A stretch of 6,613 nucleotides of DNA. It comes from Saprospiraceae bacterium. GTDB taxonomy: Bacteria > Bacteroidota > Bacteroidia > Chitinophagales > Saprospiraceae. The notes under the pieces were generated by a model that made no database searches, had not been told where the DNA came from, and was given only the letters and a program-made list of their open reading frames with translations. Location of the stretch: assembly GCA_022842255.1 (NCBI GenBank), contig JALHPW010000290.1:1-6613 (forward strand), written 5' to 3'. Positions 1 through 5,987 of the stretch are shown one piece after another (the stretch's first letter is position 1; every line of letters begins with the position of its first letter). The translations under genes were made by a program, and so were the position numbers.

Positions 1-32
1 CGTCCCACCGCTTCAAAAACCTTATTTCAATC

Positions 33-470
33 ATGCCAATCTTATTAAAAAACGCCAACGCCACACAAGCACACGACTTGATAGATTTCCTGCAAACCGT
101 AAACCTGCCCACCAGCGATTTGCCCACTGACTTGTCGAGCTTTACCCTGGCTTTGGACGGGGAAAAAATAGTTGGTTCGGCGGGACTAGAATTGCTGGGG
201 AAGGTGGGATTGCTTCGCTCTGTGGCCGTTGCAGAAACACACCGTAACCACCAATTGGGGCAGCGACTGTTTACCGCTGCGCTTGACCATGCCCGTTCGC
301 ATAATGTCCGGGAGGTGTATTTGATTACCAACACGGCCGACCGGTACTTTGAAAAAAACGGCTTTCAGGTGGTTGCGCGAAACGAAGCGCCCGCTGAAAT
401 TGCCCAAACCGCCCAGTTTTCGGCGTTGTGCCCATCGTCTTCGGTCGTGATGAAGTTGGAGTTGAACTGA
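33..470 (+). CDS. arsN2: ArsN2-type GNAT N-acetyltransferase
   Basis: This is a 145-aa single-domain GNAT-fold acetyltransferase, predicted to be cytosolic and acetyl-CoA dependent. The acetyl-CoA binding motif A lies around residues 60-85 (LLRSVAVAETHRNHQLGQRL). The loop reads R71-N-H-Q-L-G76, so the usual first glycine of the R-x-x-G-x-G/A signature is Gln74. The later part (YLITNTADRYFEKNGF at 96-111, then a TAQFSALCPSSS stretch at 126-137 and a closing VM) fits what I know of the ArsN2 group found in arsenic-resistance operons. The related ArsN1 acetylates arsinothricin or phosphinothricin; the ArsN2 substrate is, to my knowledge, not established. The gene starts 32 bases into the window, and its frame is open upstream of the ATG, but starting at Met1 gives the usual family length. 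It lies 16 nt before the TonB receptor and in the same unit as ACR3, which supports the arsenic assignment. A generic GNAT enzyme is the alternative. Confidence 0.8.
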   Translation: MPILLKNANATQAHDLIDFLQTVNLPTSDLPTDLSSFTLALDGEKIVGSAGLELLGKVGLLRSVAVAETHRNHQLGQRLFTAALDHARSHNVREVYLITNTADRYFEKNGFQVVARNEAPAEIAQTAQFSALCPSSSVVMKLELN

Positions 471-486
471 ACCTTACCTGTTTTTT

Positions 487-2751
487 ATGAAAGCACTTTT
501 AACGCCCTTCTTTTTTGCCATTGTTTTAGTCCCCAACCTAAACGCTCAAAGCTTTTATGGTCAGGTGACGGACCAGAAAGAAGTGCCGCTTCCGGGGGCT
601 ACCGTAGTGTGGACGGGTACCACCATGGGCGCGCGCACGGACGAAAATGGCGAGTTCGCCCTGCCCTTACCGCCCAACCCAACGCAGTTGCCCCTGCGCA
701 TCTCAGCCATTTTTGGCGGCGCACGCGACACCTTCTCCATTGATGATTTGGGGAGCTATTGGACCTTGGCTATGTCGGCTACGGTGACCTTGCAGGAAGT
801 GACCGTACGCGATGAAGTAACGGGCGCTTTTGTTTCTGTTTTGCAGCCTATTAAGACTGAAATCATCAACCGTGCTGAACTGCGCAAGGCCGCTTGCTGT
901 GACCTCGCAGGCTGTTTTGAAACCCAAAGCACGGTGCAACCTACCACTACCAATATCCTTACCAATGCCAAAGAACTGCGCATCCTCGGATTAAGCGGGG
1001 TGTACAACCAGGTACTGGTAGATGGACTTCCTACTATTCAAGGGCTTACCTATACCTACGGCACGGGCACCATTCCTGGCAGTATGCTGGAGAATATTTG
1101 GGTGGTAAAGGGCGCGAATTCCGTGCTTCAGGGCTACGAGGGCATGGTCGGTCAAATCACCGTATTCCCCCGAGAAGGGGGTATCGCCGAACCCATGACC
1201 GCCGACGTGCTGGTGAATAGTTTTGGCGAAAAACACCTGAACGCCGCCTTTGCAACCAAAAAAACGAAGTGGACCAATTACCTCGCCCTACATACTTCCC
1301 AGCCCGGAGGCAAATGGGACCGGGACGACGATACCTTTCTGGATTTGCCCCGACTTACCCGCTATTCCGTTTACAACAAATGGCGCTATCGAAAGGAAAA
1401 CGAAAACGGGTTGAGTGCCTTCATTGGGGCCAGGTATGTGCATGAAAAGCGTATTGGCGGGCAAGAAAACTTCAACCCAAAAACCGATGAGGGAAGCACC
1501 AATGCCTACGGCCAAACCGTACGTTTTCAACAACCCGAAATCTTCAGCAAAACAGGTTGGCGCTTTGATGCCAACAATAAAATTTCACTTTTGGGCTCTT
1601 TTGTGAGCCAAGACCAAAACTCCTGGTTTGGCCTAACCCAATACGACGCCAAACAACGCCATGCCTACGCCAACTTGCAATACGAACTTTTTTGGGGTAA
1701 AAACAAAACGCAGGAATTGAAAATCGGTGTCAGTTACCGCCATTTCATCTTGCAGGAAAGCATCGGTTTTGCAGCTGCAGATACCTTGGGACGCAGCTTT
1801 GCGGGCAATTACCGTCGGGAAGAAAATATCCCCGGTGTATTTGCCGAAAACACCTTTCATTTTCAGGATGACCGTTGGATTTGGGTGGCCGGGATTCGTG
1901 CAGACCACCACAACACCTTTGGTTGGTATGCCACGCCGCGCACCATGTTGCGTTTTAACCCAAACCCCAACCTGGATTTGCGCGGAAGCATCGGAACCGG
2001 CTGGCGTACCGTCAATCTTTTTCCTGAAAACATCCCCCTGCTGGTCGGTAGCCGAGATATTGTTTTCGCTGAAACCTTGCGCCCTGAACGCGCCTGGAAT
2101 GCTGGTGTCAATGCCACGCGCCGTTTCAAAATCGGTAAAATGAGCATGACCGCTACCGCCGACCTGTACCATACGCGGTTTCAGAACCAGTTTTTTCCAG
2201 ATTACGACAGCGACCCAAACCAAGCGATTATTGCCAATTTTACCGGGGAATCCCGCAGCAACGGCTTGCAATTGGAACTCAGTGCTGCCTGGAACCGCCG
2301 ACTGGAACTGCGCACGGCCTACAATTTCCTGGATGTGTACCGGCAACAAAATGGCAAAAAAATATTGCTGCCCTTCAATCCGCGCCACAAAGTGCTTGGG
2401 GTGGTCACCTTCCGTACCCCCGGTGAGCGCTGGCAGTTCGACGCCAACCTGCACTGGTACGGCCAACAACGCTTGCCTGATACCCGACTCAATCCCGAAA
2501 ACCTGCGCCGTCCGGATTACTCCAAAGCTTACTCGGTGGCTGGGGTGCAAGTGCGCCGTGCCCTGCGCCGTTTTGACCTGTTTGCGGGTTGTGAAAACCT
2601 GTTTGATTTCCGGCAGCAACGCCCGATTTTGGGTTGGGAGCAGCCGTTTGCACGCGGATTTGACCCATCGTTTGCCTGGGGGCCTACCCGTGGGCGGGAG
2701 TTTTATGTGGGTTTTAACTTCAAAATCGAAAAGAAAAATGAGCAAAACTGA
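487..2751 (+). CDS. TonB-dependent outer-membrane receptor
   Basis: This 754-aa protein is a TonB-dependent receptor of the Bacteroidota type, an outer-membrane beta-barrel that imports a ligand using energy from TonB-ExbBD. A signal peptide covers residues 1-20 (hydrophobic core FFFAIVLV, likely cleavage after NLNA). A CarboxypepD_reg-like beta-sandwich follows at about 22-103 (GQVTDQKEVPLPGATV, then TDENGEF). A TonB-box-like segment (LQEVTV) lies at about 102-107. The plug domain runs from about 110 to 228 (RILGLSGVYNQVLVDGLP, VVKGANSVLQGYEGMVGQI). The remainder is barrel, with C-terminal strands DLFAGCENLFDF and REFYVGFNF. The plug start carries Cys137, Cys138 and Cys143. About eight charged residues (KIEKKNEQN) follow the last aromatic strand, which is unusual for a barrel that normally ends in an aromatic residue. 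The 3' end overlaps the DinB gene by 14 nt. Ligand unknown; the cluster suggests a metal, chelator or arsenical, but only by context. Confidence 0.93.
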   Translation: MKALLTPFFFAIVLVPNLNAQSFYGQVTDQKEVPLPGATVVWTGTTMGARTDENGEFALPLPPNPTQLPLRISAIFGGARDTFSIDDLGSYWTLAMSATVTLQEVTVRDEVTGAFVSVLQPIKTEIINRAELRKAACCDLAGCFETQSTVQPTTTNILTNAKELRILGLSGVYNQVLVDGLPTIQGLTYTYGTGTIPGSMLENIWVVKGANSVLQGYEGMVGQITVFPREGGIAEPMTADVLVNSFGEKHLNAAFATKKTKWTNYLALHTSQPGGKWDRDDDTFLDLPRLTRYSVYNKWRYRKENENGLSAFIGARYVHEKRIGGQENFNPKTDEGSTNAYGQTVRFQQPEIFSKTGWRFDANNKISLLGSFVSQDQNSWFGLTQYDAKQRHAYANLQYELFWGKNKTQELKIGVSYRHFILQESIGFAAADTLGRSFAGNYRREENIPGVFAENTFHFQDDRWIWVAGIRADHHNTFGWYATPRTMLRFNPNPNLDLRGSIGTGWRTVNLFPENIPLLVGSRDIVFAETLRPERAWNAGVNATRRFKIGKMSMTATADLYHTRFQNQFFPDYDSDPNQAIIANFTGESRSNGLQLELSAAWNRRLELRTAYNFLDVYRQQNGKKILLPFNPRHKVLGVVTFRTPGERWQFDANLHWYGQQRLPDTRLNPENLRRPDYSKAYSVAGVQVRRALRRFDLFAGCENLFDFRQQRPILGWEQPFARGFDPSFAWGPTRGREFYVGFNFKIEKKNEQN

Positions 2752-3190
2752 GCTTATGCTTGCCCTCTGGGAAGAAGGCCGCACTCGATTGACCAATTTG
2801 TTGCCCGGCATCACCCCGGCTGATTTACCGCGTCGTTTGCATCCACAATCCAATTCCTTGGGTTGGCTGCTCAGGCATATTGGCGAAGTAGAGCATCTTT
2901 TCGCCAAAAACGTGTTTGGTGAACCTATTGAAGTGCGGGCATCCACCATTGGGCCGATGGCCAAAAGCCACGTCCAGTTCACCGATCTGGATGCCTTGCT
3001 CGCGCATTTGGAGGATGCCCACCGAGTATTGCGATCTGCATTTGAAAAACAAAGCGACTCGGATTGGGAGGAGTATATTGAAACCAAAGAATTCGGGCGA
3101 AAGACGAAGGCCGAAGCTTTGGCACGGGTTTCAACCCATACGGCCTGGCATAGTGGTCAGATTGCGTTGATTTTGAAATATGGAGCATAG
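2738..3190 (+). CDS. DinB/YfiT-fold putative metal-dependent protein
   Basis: This 150-aa protein belongs to the DinB/YfiT superfamily, cytosolic four-helix bundles that usually bind a divalent metal through three histidines. The expected ligands are visible: His47 in LGWLLRHIGEVEHLF, and His134 and His138 in THTAWHSGQIALI. The frame is open upstream, but the first residue that gives a normal DinB length is the ATG at 2738, which overlaps the end of the receptor gene by 14 nt and suggests translational coupling. Characterised relatives include thiol S-transferases such as bacillithiol transferase BstA and mycothiol-dependent enzymes; many others have no known reaction. Its position between the receptor and ACR3 suggests a role in the arsenic response, for example on a thiol-arsenic or thiol-organic adduct, but this is inference. 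It is not related to DNA polymerase IV, which shares the DinB name. Confidence 0.86.
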   Translation: MSKTELMLALWEEGRTRLTNLLPGITPADLPRRLHPQSNSLGWLLRHIGEVEHLFAKNVFGEPIEVRASTIGPMAKSHVQFTDLDALLAHLEDAHRVLRSAFEKQSDSDWEEYIETKEFGRKTKAEALARVSTHTAWHSGQIALILKYGA

Positions 3191-3232
3191 CAGGTTCTCA
3201 GAAAGCACTTTTCGACATAAATCAACTTAAAA

Positions 3233-4282
3233 ATGAACAAAACGGATACCACTACCCCAAAACGCCTTGGTTTTTTAGACCGTTACCTGACCCTATGGAT
3301 TTTCGCTGCCATGTTTGTCGGCGTAGGCTTGGGGTATTTTGTGCCTGGCACTGCTGATTTTATCAATCAATTTCAAAGTGGCACCACGAATATTCCCATT
3401 GCCATTGGGCTGATCCTGATGATGTATCCGCCATTGGCCAAGGTGAAATACGAGGAGTTGCCCAAAGTGTTCCAAAACAAGCGGGTTCTGGGACTTTCCC
3501 TGGTGCAAAACTGGCTGGTGGGTCCTGCGTTGATGTTTATCCTGGCCATTGTGTTTTTGCAGGACAAGCCGGAATACATGGTTGGGCTGATTTTGATCGG
3601 CATCGCCCGTTGTATTGCCATGGTGATTGTCTGGAATGATTTGGCCAAGGGGGATAATGAATACGTGGCCGGCTTGGTGGCCCTCAACAGCGTATTTCAG
3701 GTGCTTTTTTACAGCGTATATGCCTGGTTTTTTGTGACCATCCTGCCGCCCTTGTTTGGTATTCAAGGTGTGGAAGTCAAAGTCAGTATTGGACAGATTG
3801 CAGAAAGTGTGTTTATCTATTTGGGCATTCCGTTTATCGCGGGCATGATTACGCGTTATACTTTGCTAAAAAGTAAAGGCCGGGAATGGTATGAGCAGGT
3901 GTTTATTCCAAAAATTAGCCCGATTACGCTCATTTCGCTGTTGTTCACCATCGTGGTGATGTTCAGCTATAAGGGCAACTTGATTGTGCAGATTCCCATG
4001 GATGTGGTGCGGATTGCGATTCCATTGGTCATTTACTTCGTGGTTATGTTTTTCAGCGCCTTTTTCTTGGCCAAACGCGCCGGGGTGGATTATGCCAAAA
4101 GCACTTCGCTGGCTTTCACGGCTGCGGGCAACAACTTTGAACTGGGCATTGCGGTAGCGATTGCGGTGTTTGGCATCAATTCCGGTGTGGCCTTTGCGGC
4201 GGTGATCGGTCCGCTCATTGAGGTTCCGGTGCTGATCTTATTGGTCAATGTGGCTCTGAAACAACAAAAAAACTTCGCATAA
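3233..4282 (+). CDS. acr3: ACR3 family arsenite efflux transporter
   Basis: This 349-aa integral inner-membrane protein is an ACR3 (Arr/ArsB-2 type) permease, which exports arsenite from the cytosol using the proton motive force. About ten hydrophobic segments are visible, near residues 19-38, 52-67, 85-109, 115-136, 144-172, 187-208, 228-246, 257-281, 292-314 and 319-342. The two residues known to be essential in the family are present: Cys127 in GIARCIAMVIVWNDLA and Glu303 in AAGNNFELGIAVA. The length is normal for bacterial ACR3 and there is no fused ArsC domain. The ATG is preceded by an A-rich stretch (CTTAAAA) rather than a Shine-Dalgarno sequence. The gap to the DinB gene is 42 nt, with no hairpin or clear promoter, so co-transcription is likely. 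This is the firmest functional call in the window and the anchor for reading the cluster as arsenic resistance. Confidence 0.96.
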   Translation: MNKTDTTTPKRLGFLDRYLTLWIFAAMFVGVGLGYFVPGTADFINQFQSGTTNIPIAIGLILMMYPPLAKVKYEELPKVFQNKRVLGLSLVQNWLVGPALMFILAIVFLQDKPEYMVGLILIGIARCIAMVIVWNDLAKGDNEYVAGLVALNSVFQVLFYSVYAWFFVTILPPLFGIQGVEVKVSIGQIAESVFIYLGIPFIAGMITRYTLLKSKGREWYEQVFIPKISPITLISLLFTIVVMFSYKGNLIVQIPMDVVRIAIPLVIYFVVMFFSAFFLAKRAGVDYAKSTSLAFTAAGNNFELGIAVAIAVFGINSGVAFAAVIGPLIEVPVLILLVNVALKQQKNFA

Positions 4283-4320
4283 TCTCATTGACCATATTCA
4301 TCAAATTGACCACATTTTTT

Positions 4321-5097
4321 ATGAAAATCGCTCTATTCTCCGACATCCACGCCAATCTCCCAGCCCTCGAAGCCTTTTTCAAGGATGTGGAGCAGCGCCA
4401 GCCCGACCAAATTTTTTGCCTCGGCGACCTGGTAGGCTACAACATTTGGCCCAACGAGGTCATTCAGGAAATCCGCCACAGGGGCATCCCAACCATTGCT
4501 GGGAACTATGATTTTGGCATTGGCCGCGCTACCGACGATTGCGGCTGCGCCTACAAAACCGACGAAGAAAAAGCCAATGGTGCGGTGTCGATTTCATTCA
4601 CCAACCAGATTGTGCAATCTGCTGAACGTCAATACCTTCGGGAATTGCCCAAGCACATTCGGGTAGAACTGGAAATGCAGGAAGGCGAGCCTATTTCGTT
4701 GTTGCTCGTACACGGAAGTCCGCGCAAAATCAATGAATACCTGTTTGAAGACCGCGAAGAAGCCAGTATGCTGCGCATTCTCGAAGGTGCCAATGCGGAT
4801 ATTCTTTGTTTTGGGCATACCCATGAGCCGTACCATCGAATCCTGAATTCCGGAACGGAAACCGAGCCCCATTTCCGTCATGCCATCAACATCGGTTCCG
4901 TGGGCAAACCCAAAGACGGCGACCCGCGCGGCGGCTATGTCCTGCTAGAATTGGACGAGCACAGCGACCTGAAACACGCGGACAGCATCCGGGTGGAGTT
5001 TGTGCGTTTTGAATACGACGTGGAAAAAGCGGCTAAAGCGGTAGAGGACAGTCCCTTGCCAAATGCGTATGCAACGGCGTTGCGGGTGGGGAAATAA
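4321..5097 (+). CDS. Calcineurin-like metallophosphoesterase, YfcE/MJ0936-like
   Basis: This 258-aa cytosolic protein is a calcineurin-like metallophosphoesterase with a dimetal centre. The family motifs are in order: D8-x-H10 (FSDIHANL), G35-D36 (CLGDLVGY), G61-N-Y-D64 (in place of the common GNHD/E, so Tyr63 replaces His), H131 (VHGSP) and G165-H-T-H168. A Cys74-Gly-Cys76 motif (TDDCGCAYKT) follows the GNYD loop; I recall this motif in a subgroup of the family, but cannot verify that. I chose the ATG at 4321, since MKIALFSDIHANLPALEAF is the canonical family N-terminus. An in-frame TTG at 4288 would add 11 residues with no family support. The gene starts 38 nt after ACR3 on the same strand and ends with tandem TAA stops, followed by a strong hairpin, so it is probably the last gene of the arsenic operon. 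The substrate (phosphodiester, cyclic nucleotide or phosphomonoester) cannot be read from the sequence. Confidence 0.9.
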   Translation: MKIALFSDIHANLPALEAFFKDVEQRQPDQIFCLGDLVGYNIWPNEVIQEIRHRGIPTIAGNYDFGIGRATDDCGCAYKTDEEKANGAVSISFTNQIVQSAERQYLRELPKHIRVELEMQEGEPISLLLVHGSPRKINEYLFEDREEASMLRILEGANADILCFGHTHEPYHRILNSGTETEPHFRHAINIGSVGKPKDGDPRGGYVLLELDEHSDLKHADSIRVEFVRFEYDVEKAAKAVEDSPLPNAYATALRVGK

Positions 5098-5120
5098 TAA
5101 GCAGATTCTGACTCCATGTG

Positions 5121-5185
5121 CTTAGATGCAAGTTGATAAATGGCTGACTACTGCCCAGTAGTCAGCCATTTATCAACTTGCCTAG
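5121..5185. terminator. Long perfect hairpin between convergent genes, likely bidirectional terminator
   Basis: Bases 5128-5152 pair perfectly with 5157-5181, giving a 25-bp stem closed by a 4-nt loop (GCCC at 5153-5156). With a 2-nt bulge at 5126-5127 the stem extends by three more pairs (5123-5125 with 5182-5184). It lies 30 nt past the phosphoesterase stop and 6 nt past the stop of the opposing coiled-coil gene, where a shared terminator is expected. There is no T-run on either side, so it is not a textbook intrinsic terminator; it may stop transcripts by structure alone or protect both 3' ends. Confidence 0.7.
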
Positions 5186-5187
5186 TG

Positions 5188-5571
5188 CTACATCCATTTC
5201 GATAGGAAACGAATCAACTCTGCCCGAAGGTCGTTGAACATCTTTTCAAAAACCTCCATATTGTCGCGCTGTTCGGGATGGTCTGGAAACCGTTGATGGT
5301 CAATGGCCGTGGGATTGTGCTTAACCGCAGCTTCCAGGCGCGACTCATGCCCTTTGATATCGTGATTCAGGATGTCGATTTGTTCTTTTTGGATAATGAG
5401 CTGGTTTTGAAACTTTTCCACCAAGGCCAGCACTTCTTTGGAGGTGTTTTTCTGAGCGATTTCCGAAATTCGATTTTGCATAATCGAAAGCTCATCCTTG
5501 TAAAACAGAAGCTTGTTCAACCAGGTCTTGTGTTCCTCGTGCAGCTGATAAATTGTTTTTTGCCTGTCCAT
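5188..5571 (-). CDS. Conserved hypothetical coiled-coil protein
   Basis: This 127-aa protein has no signal peptide or membrane segment and no enzyme motif that I recognise. Residues 5-85 are almost wholly helix-forming with heptad-like spacing of hydrophobics (HEEHKTWLNKLLFYKDELSI, then ISEIAQK, EVLALVEKFQNQLIIQKEQIDIL, HDIKGHESRLEAA), which suggests a helical hairpin or dimeric coiled coil. A proline-rich break (NPTAIDHQRFPDHPEQRDNM, about 86-105) is followed by a last amphipathic helix (EVFEKMFNDLRAELIRFLSKWM). I recall uncharacterised Bacteroidota proteins of similar size and pattern, but no function. It is transcribed towards the arsenic operon and separated from it by the long hairpin, so it is probably an independent unit. 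Coding is supported by the even, protein-like composition and normal start and stop; the ORF on the opposite strand (5278-5592) lacks these features. Confidence 0.75.
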   Translation of the reverse strand: MDRQKTIYQLHEEHKTWLNKLLFYKDELSIMQNRISEIAQKNTSKEVLALVEKFQNQLIIQKEQIDILNHDIKGHESRLEAAVKHNPTAIDHQRFPDHPEQRDNMEVFEKMFNDLRAELIRFLSKWM

Positions 5572-5598
5572 ATTATGGATGTTTTTGTGTGATGATAT

Positions 5599-5634
5599 AC
5601 TGTGATTAAAGTGATTTTGATGATTTGAGTGATT
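5599..5634 (-). repeat. Four-unit 9-bp-period AATCA array
   Basis: Read on the - strand, four consecutive 9-mers each begin with AATCA: AATCACTCA, AATCATCAA, AATCACTTT and AATCACAGT. On the + strand, GATT recurs at 5604, 5613, 5622 and 5631, exactly 9 bases apart. Two further GATT copies at 5645 and 5656 continue the pattern out of register (spacing 14, then 11). The array lies 28-63 bases upstream of the coiled-coil gene start, so it falls in that gene's promoter or 5' leader. Confidence 0.7.
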
Positions 5635-5881
5635 GAAACACTTTGATTTTTAATTGATTACGTGTGCTCGGCGTTCAAAACCACTCTGCGTTGGCTATAA
5701 TGTGCCACAAACGTCTTGCATTTGCCCATTTATGCTGGTGATCGGGATCAGCTTTAGAAATGATTTGTCTGCTCGCAAAAGCCAAATGGAAAAGCCCCGA
5801 GGCGTGCTGGTCTTCAGCTTTGCAAATCGCTTGGCCCTATCCAATGTTCCCTGCTAGGCCACCAATCCATACAAATACCCT

Positions 5882-5923
5882 AAAATTGCACCGTGGAACC
5901 AACCCCCACGGCGCAATTTTTTT
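5882..5923 (+). terminator. Rho-independent terminator
   Basis: Bases 5882-5896 (AAAATTGCACCGTGG) pair with 5906-5920 over 15 positions with one A-C mismatch (5890/5912). The loop is 9 nt and the T-run covers 5917-5923. This is a classical intrinsic terminator for + strand transcription. On the - strand the hairpin is followed by only four T's, so it is weaker there. It lies 64 bases before the sigma factor start, with no confident + strand gene upstream of it as far back as the phosphoesterase. Confidence 0.82.
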
Positions 5924-5987
5924 ATGACAAACCATCCTATTGTGCAACCTCCAACTTTAACACTTGTCACTATAACTGACCAACAAA

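Larger units (their letters stand above)
5572..5987. other. 416-base intergenic stretch without a convincing gene
   Basis: This lies between the divergent starts of the coiled-coil gene and the sigma factor gene. From left to right it holds an AT-rich array of AATCA repeats (5599-5660), then about 220 bases of mixed composition, then a strong terminator (5882-5923), then the sigma factor leader. The only long open frame in it is on the + strand at 5654-5857 (67 codons). It would need a TTG start, shows no motif I recognise, and its composition (many Cys, Arg and Ser) is not convincing as protein. It could be a decayed gene or the template of an untranslated RNA. Promoters for both flanking genes should be here, but I see no clear Bacteroidota TTTG/TAnnTTTG pair. 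Confidence 0.6.

Noticed and set aside
1..48. Possible 3' end of an upstream gene reading through to a TAA at 46-48
   Set aside because: Only 15 codons are visible with no recognisable signature, and another frame is also open here, so the true upstream gene cannot be decided.
1633..3087. A 484-codon open frame on the - strand opposite the receptor and DinB genes
   Set aside because: Its translation has no recognisable domain, and it lies opposite two genes with clear family motifs. Long antisense frames arise from codon bias in a coding region of this composition.
4288..4320. TTG start for the phosphoesterase that adds 11 residues
   Set aside because: The ATG at 4321 gives the canonical N-terminus of the family, and the extra residues (MTIFIKLTTFF) lie in the intergenic direct repeat.
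5128..5181. CRISPR repeat or insertion-sequence end
   Set aside because: A single palindrome with no spacers, no second copy in the window and no transposase or target duplication; a terminator-like role between convergent genes fits better.
5278..5592. A 104-codon + strand frame opposite the coiled-coil gene
   Set aside because: It overlaps a - strand gene with a coherent helical pattern and normal start; the + frame looks like a shadow of it.
5654..5857. A 67-codon + strand frame starting with TTG
   Set aside because: Rare start codon, no recognised motif, and Cys/Arg/Ser-rich composition. Kept only as one explanation for the terminator downstream of it, not called as a gene.
5937..5987. 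Sigma-70-like promoter before the sigma factor gene (TATAAC near 5971)
   Set aside because: No -35 or Bacteroidota -33 element at the right spacing; the match is too weak to report as a promoter.
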